Below are positions 46,680 through 55,087 of a stretch of DNA of 64,000 nt, one piece after another. The translations under genes and the position numbers were made by a program. Each line of letters opens with the position of its first letter. The first letter of the stretch is position 1. Origin of the DNA: Shimia sp. R9_2 (GTDB lineage Bacteria > Pseudomonadota > Alphaproteobacteria > Rhodobacterales > Rhodobacteraceae); assembly GCF_017743735.1 (NCBI RefSeq), contig NZ_JAGHRO010000002.1:372001-436000 (forward strand), written 5' to 3'. The notes under the pieces are model-generated. The model had not been told where the DNA came from. It saw only the letters and a program-made list of their open reading frames with translations, and did not search any database.

Positions 46680-47203
46680 CACCGCAGCGCCTTCACCATC
46701 ATCTCCGCATGCACCTCATGCGCCTTGAAGATCTCAAGCCCCTGCTCAAACAGCGCCTTCACCTCGGCATTGTCGATATTGGGGATCATGGTGTTCTCCA
46801 CCAGCTCGTTCACCGCCTTGTGGTAAGCCAGCTCATTGGCCGCATAAGCCGCGTCAAATTCAGCCCCGCGCAACTTCACAAAGCCGGCGATGATCTCTTC
46901 GGCATTGGCATTCAAAGTCTGGCTGAAGGCATTGTCCTGCGCCGTTGCACCAAGCTTGTCCAGCAGCCCCAGCGCTGCTTCATTCACCGCCGTATGGTCG
47001 CGGATCATGGTGTTTGCAAATTCGTGGATCTCAGGGTTGGTCGACAGCGCCAGCGCCAGATGGGCATAGCGAATGTCGATGTTGTCCGCCGTATAGGCAA
47101 CATGCGCATATTCCAGGTCGCTCATCTCGGCAACGTCCTGCGCAGCGGCTTGAACCCCGGTCATGGCCAGAGCCACGGCGAGTGCGGAAATCAGTTTCTT
47201 CAT
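46679..47203 (-). CDS. DUF4142-family exported protein
   Basis: 174 aa with a signal peptide (MKKLISALAVALAMTGVQAA) and a four-helix, ferritin-like region (SDLEYAHVAYTADNIDIRYA, NTMIRDHTAVNEAAL). DUF4142 proteins are periplasmic and related to metal or stress handling; no activity is proven. It is first of a coupled pair with the cupredoxin gene and divergent from an AraC-type regulator, which may control both. Confidence 0.82.
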   Translation of the reverse strand: MKKLISALAVALAMTGVQAAAQDVAEMSDLEYAHVAYTADNIDIRYAHLALALSTNPEIHEFANTMIRDHTAVNEAALGLLDKLGATAQDNAFSQTLNANAEEIIAGFVKLRGAEFDAAYAANELAYHKAVNELVENTMIPNIDNAEVKALFEQGLEIFKAHEVHAEMMVKALR

Positions 47204-47341
47204 CTTGAGAACTCCATAGGGTGTTGCGATAAAACAGGAGTAATCGGAAGCAAGCTGCGCGATATATGCTTGAACGTCCTAAGTTTCATGCAGATCGTTC
47301 AGTTGTCTGTACAGAAGCGCTGGCACCTCTATGGTGGACAC

Positions 47342-48298
47342 ATGCTTGATCTGCTCAGTGACATCCTCAACAAACTCTCCATGCGCGGAACGCTCTACTT
47401 CCGCACCTCCTTCACCAAGCCCTGGGGCGTGGCCGTGCCAAGCTATGAAAACGTGGCCCGGTTTCACTTTGCCCATCGCGGCGCCTGTCTCGTGCGGGTC
47501 AACGGTGTCGCGGAGCCCATCGCCCTCAATCAGGGGGATCTGGTCATCATCCCCCATGGCGCATCACATGATCTCTACTGCGGGCACGATCCCGAGCACA
47601 CGGTCATGCCGCTCGATACGGTGCTGGAGCGCTCCGGCTTTGATGGATCGGGCGTTCTGGTCTACGGCGGCGAGGAGCCGCAAAGCGAGACCCAGCTGAT
47701 CTGCGGCCACTTCGCCTTTGATCCCAAATCCCGCCACATCCTGATGGAGCGGCTGCCCCCCTACATTCACCTCACCAACTATGGCGAAACCGCCGGGCGG
47801 TTCATGGAGGCCACCCTGCGGGTAATCGGCGAGGAAGCCGGCGGACACAAGATGGGCGGCGATCTGATTGCCCTCAAAATGTCGGAGGCCATTTGGGCGC
47901 AGGCTGTGCGCAGCTATCTTGAAAGCGATGCCGCACAGGACTCCGCGCTGGGAGGCTTTTCCGACAAACATCTGAGCAAGGCGCTGGATGCCTTCCACAA
48001 AGCCCCCGCAGACAGTTGGACCGTCGAGACACTCGCCCATGCCGCAGGCATGTCCCGCACCGGCTTTGCCGTGCAATTTCGCGAGCAGATGCAGATGCCG
48101 CCCATGGAGTATGTCACCGGCTGGCGCATGGAAATTGCCAAAAACGTGCTCAAACAGGGCGACGCCTCACTGACCGACGCCGCCGAAAGCGCAGGCTATG
48201 CCTCGGACTCAGCCTTCACCCGCGCCTTCAAAAAGGAGATCGGCGTCACCCCGGCCGAGTTCCGCCGAACGGAAAGAGCAGATCATTCGCATGCTTGA
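47342..48298 (+). CDS. AraC-family regulator with cupin-type sensing domain
   Basis: 318 aa from the ATG at 47342 (GGTGG upstream; an in-frame ATG at 47287 is possible). The N-terminal cupin_6-type domain (ARFHFAHRGACLVRVNG, IALNQGDLVIIPHGASHDL) precedes a double HTH (LAHAAGMSRTGFAVQFREQM and AAESAGYASDSAFTRAFKKE). It lies between the DUF4142/cupredoxin pair (divergent) and a small membrane protein gene (same strand, 111 bp downstream), one of which is likely its target. Confidence 0.88.
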   Translation: MLDLLSDILNKLSMRGTLYFRTSFTKPWGVAVPSYENVARFHFAHRGACLVRVNGVAEPIALNQGDLVIIPHGASHDLYCGHDPEHTVMPLDTVLERSGFDGSGVLVYGGEEPQSETQLICGHFAFDPKSRHILMERLPPYIHLTNYGETAGRFMEATLRVIGEEAGGHKMGGDLIALKMSEAIWAQAVRSYLESDAAQDSALGGFSDKHLSKALDAFHKAPADSWTVETLAHAAGMSRTGFAVQFREQMQMPPMEYVTGWRMEIAKNVLKQGDASLTDAAESAGYASDSAFTRAFKKEIGVTPAEFRRTERADHSHA

Positions 48299-48409
48299 AC
48301 GATCTGCACATACAGACGAACTTCCGAGCATTCATCAGGCTGAAATCTGCGTCTAACCTCTCCTTATCGCCGCTGATGATCAGCGCCAAAAAGAGAGAAA
48401 GACATACCC

Positions 48410-48778
48410 ATGTTTCCACGCTTCATCACCAAAAACATCCATGCATATCTCGACTACCCTGTGGCCTTCGGCCTGATCGCCATGCCGTTTCTGTTTGGCT
48501 TGGGCGAGACCGCCCCGCTGGCCTTCTGGCTTTCGGTCCTGACCGGCATCGCCGCCTTTGTTCTGACCGTTCTGACCGACCACCACCTCGGCCTCATCCG
48601 CGTGCTGCCCTACAGCGTCCACCTCGCCGTCGACGGCCTTGTCGGCGTGGTCTTTGTCGCCGCCCCCATGCTGCTGGGCTTCACCGGCCTTGAGTTCTGG
48701 TACTACACCGTCCTCGGCCTGACCGTGCTGCTGGTGGTCGGCCTGCATCAATCCGACGAGCAAACCGCAACCGCCTGA
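48410..48778 (+). CDS. Small four-helix membrane protein (SPW-repeat-like)
   Basis: 122 aa, mostly hydrophobic with about four membrane segments: VAFGLIAMPFLFGLG, LAFWLSVLTGIAAFVLTVLT, LAVDGLVGVVFVAAPMLLGF and YYTVLGLTVLLVVGL. The pairing of an early P-F and W/H residues recalls SPW-repeat membrane proteins; no function is known. It ends before a strong terminator. Confidence 0.75.
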   Translation: MFPRFITKNIHAYLDYPVAFGLIAMPFLFGLGETAPLAFWLSVLTGIAAFVLTVLTDHHLGLIRVLPYSVHLAVDGLVGVVFVAAPMLLGFTGLEFWYYTVLGLTVLLVVGLHQSDEQTATA

Positions 48779-48812
48779 GATTTGCAGACGGGTTAAAGCA
48801 GACCGTCCACAC

Positions 48813-48845
48813 AAAGGGCCGCAGAGAACCTGCGGCTCTTTTTGC
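48813..48845 (+). terminator. Rho-independent terminator after the small membrane protein
   Basis: GCCGCAG and CTGCGGC form a 7-bp core extended by flanking A/G-T/C pairs, with an AGAAC loop and a CTCTTTTTG tail, 35 bp past the stop codon. Confidence 0.9.
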
Positions 48846-49180
48846 TTTAACGAATTGGTTAATTCTGCAATTTTCGAATTGGAGAAAAGAAAACACTGAG
48901 AGAGAGAGCAATTTGATGGAAACAGGCAATGTGATTCTCAAAAAGAAAACACCCTTACCTATTGAAACTATTGCCATTCATCAAAAGCCGCTCAACGAAT
49001 TCGCCTGTATTTTCAGCATTTGACTGCCATTCAATTAGTCGGGCCTCTTGGTCATTTATTAATATTTCATTAAAATCAAACAGCTACCCACCCAACAAAA
49101 AACACCCCCTTGACGATACGGCAACCTGACCACAACCTTCAGCTTAGTTTTGGTTAATTTGTATTTCAGGGTATTTCGAA
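48846..49180 (+). promoter_or_regulatory. AT-rich leader region of the giant repeat-protein gene
   Basis: About 335 bp without a gene, richer in A+T than flanking DNA. A TTGACG at 49110-49115 could be a -35 box, but no convincing -10 follows at the right distance. AGGG lies about 9 bp before the ATG at 49181. Confidence 0.35.
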
Positions 49181-52100
49181 ATGTTTATTTCGGTTGAAGC
49201 TGTTTCCAACCTTGAGGAAACATCTGGTGTTGATCCTAATTTTCTCAATTGGACTGTCTCTCTGGACGGGCCCTCTGCTGATGAGGTCACCGTGGATTTC
49301 CGACTGCTGGCGGGCACCGGCGGGGTTGGCTCCAGCGGCTCCAGCACCGGGCAGACCGATGCCTACGGCTCCCTGGAAAACACCCTCACATTTGCCCCCG
49401 GCGAGACCTCCAAAACCATCAGCTACCGCATCGATGCGGATGCGGTGGATGAGACCGATGAAGCCGTGGTGCTCGAGCTCTTTGACCCCAGCGGCGCCGC
49501 GCTCGCAGGCGACGCGCCGGTGATCCGCACCACAGGCTGGATCCTTGATGACGACGGCACCGGCAACAACCTCGCGCTGTTTGTCTCTCGCCCGGTGGTG
49601 CTCGAAGGGGACAGCGGCCAGACGCAAGCCTCCTTTGACATCTCCCTGTCGCGCCCGGCGCCGGAAAGCTTCACCGTTGATTACACCACAATCGACGGCT
49701 CCGCCCTGGCCGGTGAGGATTACGCCGCCACCTCCGGCACCCTCACCTTTGCCGCCGGGCAGACCTCCGCCTCGGTCACCGTGCCGGTCTTTGGCGACAC
49801 CAAGATCGAGCCGTCCGAGCTCTTCACCCTGGACTTCACCAAGCCCGCCCCGGTGGCCAATGTCTCCCTCGGGTCTGCGGAGATCTTTGACGATGATGCG
49901 GGCGGCAGCGCCCCCACCATCAACGTCAGCGCGGCCTCCAATTTTGAAGCCACCTCCGGCGTGGACCCCAACTTCCTGAGCTGGACCGTCTCTCTGGACG
50001 GGCCCTCGGCTGATGAGGTCACCGTGGATTTCCGACTGCTGGCGGGCACCGGCGGGGTTGGCTCCAGCGGCTCCAGCACCGGGCAGACCGATGCCTACGG
50101 CTCCCTGGAAAACACCCTCACATTTGCCCCCGGCGAGACCTCCAAAACCATCAGCTACCGCATCGATGCGGATGCGGTGGATGAGACCGATGAAGCCGTG
50201 GTGCTCGAGCTCTTTGACCCCAGCGGCGCCGCGCTCGCAGGCGACGCGCCGGTGATCCGCACCACAGGCTGGATCCTCGATGACGACGGCACCGGCAACA
50301 ACCTCGCGCTGTTTGTGTCTTCTCCTGAGGTCATCGAAAACCTTCCGGGCGGCGCCATTGCGGTGTTTGATATCTCCTTGTCACGCCCGGCCGACAAAGA
50401 TCTGAGCTTCGCGTTTCAGACCAACGCTGACACCGCCACAGCGAATGCGGACTACGCCCCACAAAACGGCGTGATTTCCTTCACCGAAGGCCAAACCCGC
50501 GCCTTTGTGAGTGTGCCGATTGTGGCGGATCTGATCGACGAACTGGATGAAACCTTCACATTGGCCATCACGCCAACCGCTGATCTCGCCAGCGGAAACG
50601 CGGGGACCGTCGGAACGGCGACAATCATTGAAAACGGGCCGCCCCCACCGGAGCCGCCTGTCGCCGCACCGATCACCGCGAGTTTTGGTGAGGACGAGAC
50701 CGGGCGTCTGGTCGATTTGCTCGACCCGGCTTTTGTCTCTGATCCCAATGGCGACGATCTGGACGTGGAGAATGTTCAGATCACCACAGAGGATGGGCGC
50801 ACCGTCGGCAACAGTGTCAATCCGGAAACCGGCTTGCTGGTGCTGGGCGACGGGCAGTTTGAGGACCTTGCACAGGGAGAAACGTTTGACATTTCGGTGT
50901 CCTACGATGTGACCGATGGCGGTGACACAGTTGGCAACTCCGCCACCATCACCATCACAGGAGCAAACGATGCCCCGCTTGCTGCAAACGACACCGCCCA
51001 AACCGGCACAGGCGCGGCTGTCGAACTTGATGTGCTGGGCAATGACGCAGACATTGATGGTGACGCACTGACAGTCTCTGGGGTCGGCAACGCCAGCAAT
51101 GGCACCACCGAACTCACCCCAGACGGCACCATTCGTTATACACCCAATGACAGTTTCACGGGGACCGACAGCTTCACCTACACCGTGTCAGACGGCAACG
51201 GCGGCACAGACACAGCCACTGTTTCCGTCGAGGTCGGAGACCAGCAAGCATTCCGCGATTTTGCCGAATTCCAAATGAACATCGGCAACGCAACCACGCT
51301 CACCTTTGATGAGTTTAATGCGCAGGACACCCTGAGCGGAACCGAATTTGACGGGGTGACCATTGTCGCGCGCGACATCAACGTGATCGACCCGACATCT
51401 CTCGGACTGGTCACCGGAAGCGTAAACGTCAACTCAGCGCCCAACGGCATTTCCGCCTCAATCTTCCAGACCTCCTCCAGCGCCATCGGCTTTGACAACG
51501 GTGATGACAATTTCGAAATCGTGTTTGACGAACCTACCGAAGTCGCAGGGCTTTGGATTGGCAATCTGGGGGCCAGCAACAACGACCCAACCACGCCGAC
51601 CACCATCCAATTTCTGTCAGCATCAGGAATAGTGCTGTTTGAAGACACCGTTACACAGGCGTCTGATGGGATCATCGGATCAGGCGCAAACAATCGCATT
51701 TTCTGCGGCCTCTCCTCTGACGTCCCGATTGCGCGGATCGTGGTTCTGAATGCGGGCGGCGACGGGGATGGCATCATCTTGGATGACATTGTCTTTGGAG
51801 ACGCGAATCTGGCGCCGACCTCAAATGATGACAGCGGGGCCGGGTTTGAGACCAATGAGGACACGGGCTTTGTCACCGCCTCCGTTCTCGGCAATGACGC
51901 CGATGTGGATGGTGATACGCTCACCGTGAGCGCGCTTGACACCACAGGCACTCTCGGTGCGGTCACCGATAACGGCGACGGCACCTTTGACTATGATCCA
52001 AACGGCGCCTTTGAAAGCCTTGGCGTGGGCGACAGCGCCACCGACAGCTTCGCCTACACCGTCTCAGACGGCAATGGCGGCACAGATACCGCCACCGTCA

Positions 52101-54970
52101 CCATCTCCGTGACCGGCGTGAATGATGCGCCTGTGGCCGCAGATGACAGCGCCAGCACCGGCGCAGCCGCCGCCATCGACATCGCCGTGCGCGACAACGA
52201 CAGCGATGTGGAGGGCGACACGCTGACCATCTCCGAGGTGGGCGACGCAGCCAACGGCACCACCGAGATCAACAGCGACGGCACCATCCGCTACACCCCC
52301 AACGACGGCTTCAGCGGATCAGACAGTTTCACCTACACCATAGACGACGGCAACGGCGGCACAGACACAGCAACCGTCGCGGTCACTGTCGCCCCCGATC
52401 CCCAGCAGCCGCCGCAGGTCGCCGCGATCACCGCCGGCTTTGGCGAAGATGAGACCGGCCGCATGGTCGATCTGCTCGATCCGGCCTTTGTCTCCGATCC
52501 CAATGGCGATCCGCTGACGGTGGAGAATGTCCTGATCACCACCGAAGACGGCCGCGTGCTCGGCACCAGCCTCGATCCGGACAGCGGCAAGCTCACCCTG
52601 GATGACGGCCAGTTCGAAGACCTCGCACAGGATGAGAGCTTTGAGGTCACCGTCGCCTATGACGTCTCCGACGGCAGCGACAGCACCGCCAACACCGCAA
52701 CCCTCACCATCACTGGCGCCAACGATCAGCCGGTTGCCACCGATGACAGCGGGGCCGGGTTTGAGACCAATGAGGACACGGGCTTTGTCACCGCCTCCGT
52801 TCTCGGCAATGACGCCGATGTGGATGGTGATACGCTCACCGTGAGCGCGCTTGACACCACAGGCACTCTCGGTGCGGTCACCGATAACGGCGACGGCACC
52901 TTTGACTATGATCCAAACGGCGCCTTTGAAAGCCTTGGCGTGGGCGACAGCGCCACCGACAGCTTCGCCTACACCGTCTCAGACGGCAATGGCGGCACAG
53001 ATACCGCCACCGTCACCATCTCCGTGACCGGCGTGAATGATGCGCCTGTGGCCGCAGATGACAGCGCCAGCACCGGCGCAGCCGCCGCCATCGACATCGC
53101 CGTGCGCGACAACGACAGCGATGTGGAGGGCGACACGCTGACCATCTCCGAGGTGGGCGACGCAGCCAACGGCACCACCGAGATCAACAGCGACGGCACC
53201 ATCCGCTACACCCCCAACGACGGCTTCAGCGGATCAGACAGTTTCACCTACACCATAGACGACGGCAACGGCGGCACAGACGCAGCAACCGTCACGGTCA
53301 CTGTTCAGCCGCCCTCTTCTGGCGGGGGATCAATCGGGCGGTGGCTGTTTGATGACCCAAGCAACGAGGGCCTGGACAGCACCGTCAACAACAACACGGC
53401 GCAATTGCGCGATGACGTGTCCGCCCCTGCTGGCGCGGCTTTGTTGGATGGTGTTGGTGACTACGTGGAAATCGAGAGTATTCTGCCTTATGAAACCCTC
53501 AGTTCCGGCCGAATAGAAATGGACTTCACCGTCAGCGCTTTGGACGGGGAAGACAGCGGCCGCCGCATCAAAGACACCAGCTATCAGACGCTCTTTTCCC
53601 GCGACTCTAGCGGATTTAACGGAGGCGGGCACATCACCGCGCTGGTGGACGGTGATGGCTCTCTGCTTGTCCGCCACCAAAGCGGGTCACAAAGCTATTA
53701 TCTGCAAACCGAAGCAGGCACGATCACTGCGGGCGTCGCCGCTTCCATCGCCTATATCTTTGATCCCACCGAAGGCTTGCAGCTTCTGGTCGGCGTCGAC
53801 GGCGCGACCCCAAGCTTGGTTGCGACCAACACCGACCCAGTGAAAAGGGGCGATCCGGTGGGCCTGATCGGCAATGAAGAGCCTTGGACCCTGGGCGCAA
53901 GCCAAGTGATCAGTGGCGATAGCACCGCTGATCCGCTGCTGAACTTCTTTGAGGGCGCCATTGACCGGTTTGAAATTTTTGACGGTCTCGCCGCGCTCAA
54001 CACGGCACCCGTGGCTGCGGACGACAGTTTTGAAACGGAGGAAGATCAATCCGTGCAGGGCAACGTGCTTGAGGACAATGGCGCGGGTGCTGACAGTGAC
54101 GCGGAGGACGACCCGCTGTCGGTCGGCCTTGAAACCGATGTCAGCAACGGCGTTCTTGTGCTGCAGTCCGACGGACGGTTCACCTATGTGCCTGATGACA
54201 ACTTCTTTGGTCAGGACAGCTTTGTTTACCGCGTCTCAGACGGCAACGGTGGCAGCGACACCGCCACTGTGACAATCGATGTGACCCAGGCCCCGCCCCC
54301 GGCGTCCCTGCTCGGCCAATGGCTGTTTGACGATGAAAACCTGCCGGGGTTTGACGGATCTGCCAATGCCAATACAGCACTGCTGCAGCGCGGGGCGCAG
54401 GTTGAAATGGGAGCGGTGCAACTGGACGGCGTCAACGACTACGTCGAAATTGCCAATATCGCGCCCTATCTGGTCAAAACCGCCCAGATCCAGATCACCT
54501 TTACGATTGACGCGCTGGATGGAACGGACAGCGGAACCAATGTGAACGACGCCTCTTGGCAGGCGCTCTTCTCGCGCGATTCTCGCGGGTTTGACAACGG
54601 TGACCACCTGACAGCGCTGGTGGATGGCGACGGTTCGATCCTGATCCGGCATCAAAGCGCCACAGAGAGCTATCTCATTGAAACAGCTGCCGGAACCGTG
54701 ACCGCTGGTGAGGCCTTCACGCTGGTCTATCAGGTCAGCGACGTGAACGGCATGACCCTGTTTGAGAAAAACGGCGATGACTTTGTGTTCCTCGGCTTCA
54801 ACGAGGAGCCGATCCTCAATGACGATCCAGTGGGTCTGATGAACAACAACGAACCCTTCACATTGGGTGCCAGTCAGGTCCGCAGCGCCAATGACAGCGC
54901 CACACTTCTGAGATCCTATCTGGATGGGGAAATCGACAGCTTTGAGATCTACAATTTTGATTTTGTCTAA
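49181..54970 (+). CDS. Giant Calx-beta / cadherin-like (tandem-95) / LamG repeat protein
   Basis: 1929 aa, very acidic, no Sec signal. Residues ~1-490 hold four Calx-beta units (e.g. TVDYTTIDGSALAGEDYAA). About 495-690 and 880-1370 are cadherin-like/tandem-95 units (DGNGGTDTATV, GTIRYTPNDGFSGSDSF repeated). A distinct ~170-residue module lies at 690-875. Two LamG-like jelly-rolls (LLDGVGDYVEIES; VQLDGVNDYVEIAN) sit at ~1385-1600 and ~1710-1929, separated by another cadherin-like unit. Such proteins are usually secreted adhesins or matrix proteins exported by a type I system. Here neither RTX nonapeptides nor an export gene is visible. Long stretches are near-perfect DNA duplicates (see repeats). 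AT-rich DNA precedes it, with weak AGGG. Confidence 0.88.
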   Translation: MFISVEAVSNLEETSGVDPNFLNWTVSLDGPSADEVTVDFRLLAGTGGVGSSGSSTGQTDAYGSLENTLTFAPGETSKTISYRIDADAVDETDEAVVLELFDPSGAALAGDAPVIRTTGWILDDDGTGNNLALFVSRPVVLEGDSGQTQASFDISLSRPAPESFTVDYTTIDGSALAGEDYAATSGTLTFAAGQTSASVTVPVFGDTKIEPSELFTLDFTKPAPVANVSLGSAEIFDDDAGGSAPTINVSAASNFEATSGVDPNFLSWTVSLDGPSADEVTVDFRLLAGTGGVGSSGSSTGQTDAYGSLENTLTFAPGETSKTISYRIDADAVDETDEAVVLELFDPSGAALAGDAPVIRTTGWILDDDGTGNNLALFVSSPEVIENLPGGAIAVFDISLSRPADKDLSFAFQTNADTATANADYAPQNGVISFTEGQTRAFVSVPIVADLIDELDETFTLAITPTADLASGNAGTVGTATIIENGPPPPEPPVAAPITASFGEDETGRLVDLLDPAFVSDPNGDDLDVENVQITTEDGRTVGNSVNPETGLLVLGDGQFEDLAQGETFDISVSYDVTDGGDTVGNSATITITGANDAPLAANDTAQTGTGAAVELDVLGNDADIDGDALTVSGVGNASNGTTELTPDGTIRYTPNDSFTGTDSFTYTVSDGNGGTDTATVSVEVGDQQAFRDFAEFQMNIGNATTLTFDEFNAQDTLSGTEFDGVTIVARDINVIDPTSLGLVTGSVNVNSAPNGISASIFQTSSSAIGFDNGDDNFEIVFDEPTEVAGLWIGNLGASNNDPTTPTTIQFLSASGIVLFEDTVTQASDGIIGSGANNRIFCGLSSDVPIARIVVLNAGGDGDGIILDDIVFGDANLAPTSNDDSGAGFETNEDTGFVTASVLGNDADVDGDTLTVSALDTTGTLGAVTDNGDGTFDYDPNGAFESLGVGDSATDSFAYTVSDGNGGTDTATVTISVTGVNDAPVAADDSASTGAAAAIDIAVRDNDSDVEGDTLTISEVGDAANGTTEINSDGTIRYTPNDGFSGSDSFTYTIDDGNGGTDTATVAVTVAPDPQQPPQVAAITAGFGEDETGRMVDLLDPAFVSDPNGDPLTVENVLITTEDGRVLGTSLDPDSGKLTLDDGQFEDLAQDESFEVTVAYDVSDGSDSTANTATLTITGANDQPVATDDSGAGFETNEDTGFVTASVLGNDADVDGDTLTVSALDTTGTLGAVTDNGDGTFDYDPNGAFESLGVGDSATDSFAYTVSDGNGGTDTATVTISVTGVNDAPVAADDSASTGAAAAIDIAVRDNDSDVEGDTLTISEVGDAANGTTEINSDGTIRYTPNDGFSGSDSFTYTIDDGNGGTDAATVTVTVQPPSSGGGSIGRWLFDDPSNEGLDSTVNNNTAQLRDDVSAPAGAALLDGVGDYVEIESILPYETLSSGRIEMDFTVSALDGEDSGRRIKDTSYQTLFSRDSSGFNGGGHITALVDGDGSLLVRHQSGSQSYYLQTEAGTITAGVAASIAYIFDPTEGLQLLVGVDGATPSLVATNTDPVKRGDPVGLIGNEEPWTLGASQVISGDSTADPLLNFFEGAIDRFEIFDGLAALNTAPVAADDSFETEEDQSVQGNVLEDNGAGADSDAEDDPLSVGLETDVSNGVLVLQSDGRFTYVPDDNFFGQDSFVYRVSDGNGGSDTATVTIDVTQAPPPASLLGQWLFDDENLPGFDGSANANTALLQRGAQVEMGAVQLDGVNDYVEIANIAPYLVKTAQIQITFTIDALDGTDSGTNVNDASWQALFSRDSRGFDNGDHLTALVDGDGSILIRHQSATESYLIETAAGTVTAGEAFTLVYQVSDVNGMTLFEKNGDDFVFLGFNEEPILNDDPVGLMNNNEPFTLGASQVRSANDSATLLRSYLDGEIDSFEIYNFDFV
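49256..49585 (+). repeat. Near-perfect ~330-bp direct repeat, copy 1 (Calx-beta)
   Basis: Matches 49988-50317 at a constant offset of 732 bp, with only a few single-base differences that I could find. Both copies encode the same Calx-beta unit (VSLDGPSADEVTVDFRLLAG onward). Confidence 0.9.
49988..50317 (+). repeat. Near-perfect ~330-bp direct repeat, copy 2 (Calx-beta)
   Basis: Second copy of the unit at 49256-49585. The interval between copies encodes a different Calx-beta unit, so the pair looks like duplication of a 244-residue module. Confidence 0.9.
51827..52366 (+). repeat. 540-bp direct repeat, copy 1 (cadherin-like units)
   Basis: Identical over 540 bp, as far as I can read, to 52742-53281 (offset 915 bp, 305 residues). 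It encodes two tandem-95/cadherin-like units from DDSGAGFETNEDTGFV to YTIDDGNGGTD. Confidence 0.9.
52742..53281 (+). repeat. 540-bp direct repeat, copy 2 (cadherin-like units)
   Basis: Second copy of 51827-52366. Identity at synonymous positions means recent duplication or ongoing gene conversion. Confidence 0.9.
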
Positions 54971-55010
54971 CTGACATGCTTCTGCCTCAGAACGGGAAAA
55001 TCGAATAGGC

Positions 55011-55042
55011 AAAAAGAAAGGCGGCGCAATACGCGCCGCCTT
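55011..55042 (-). terminator. Rho-independent terminator of nrdJ
   Basis: AAGGCGGCGC and GCGCCGCCTT form a perfect 10-bp stem around a 5-base loop. On the minus strand it is followed by TCTTTTTG, about 45 bp past the nrdJ stop. Confidence 0.9.
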
Positions 55043-55087
55043 AAACTTTGGGATCACGGAGGCGGTGAAACCTCTACCCCAGCGCCC

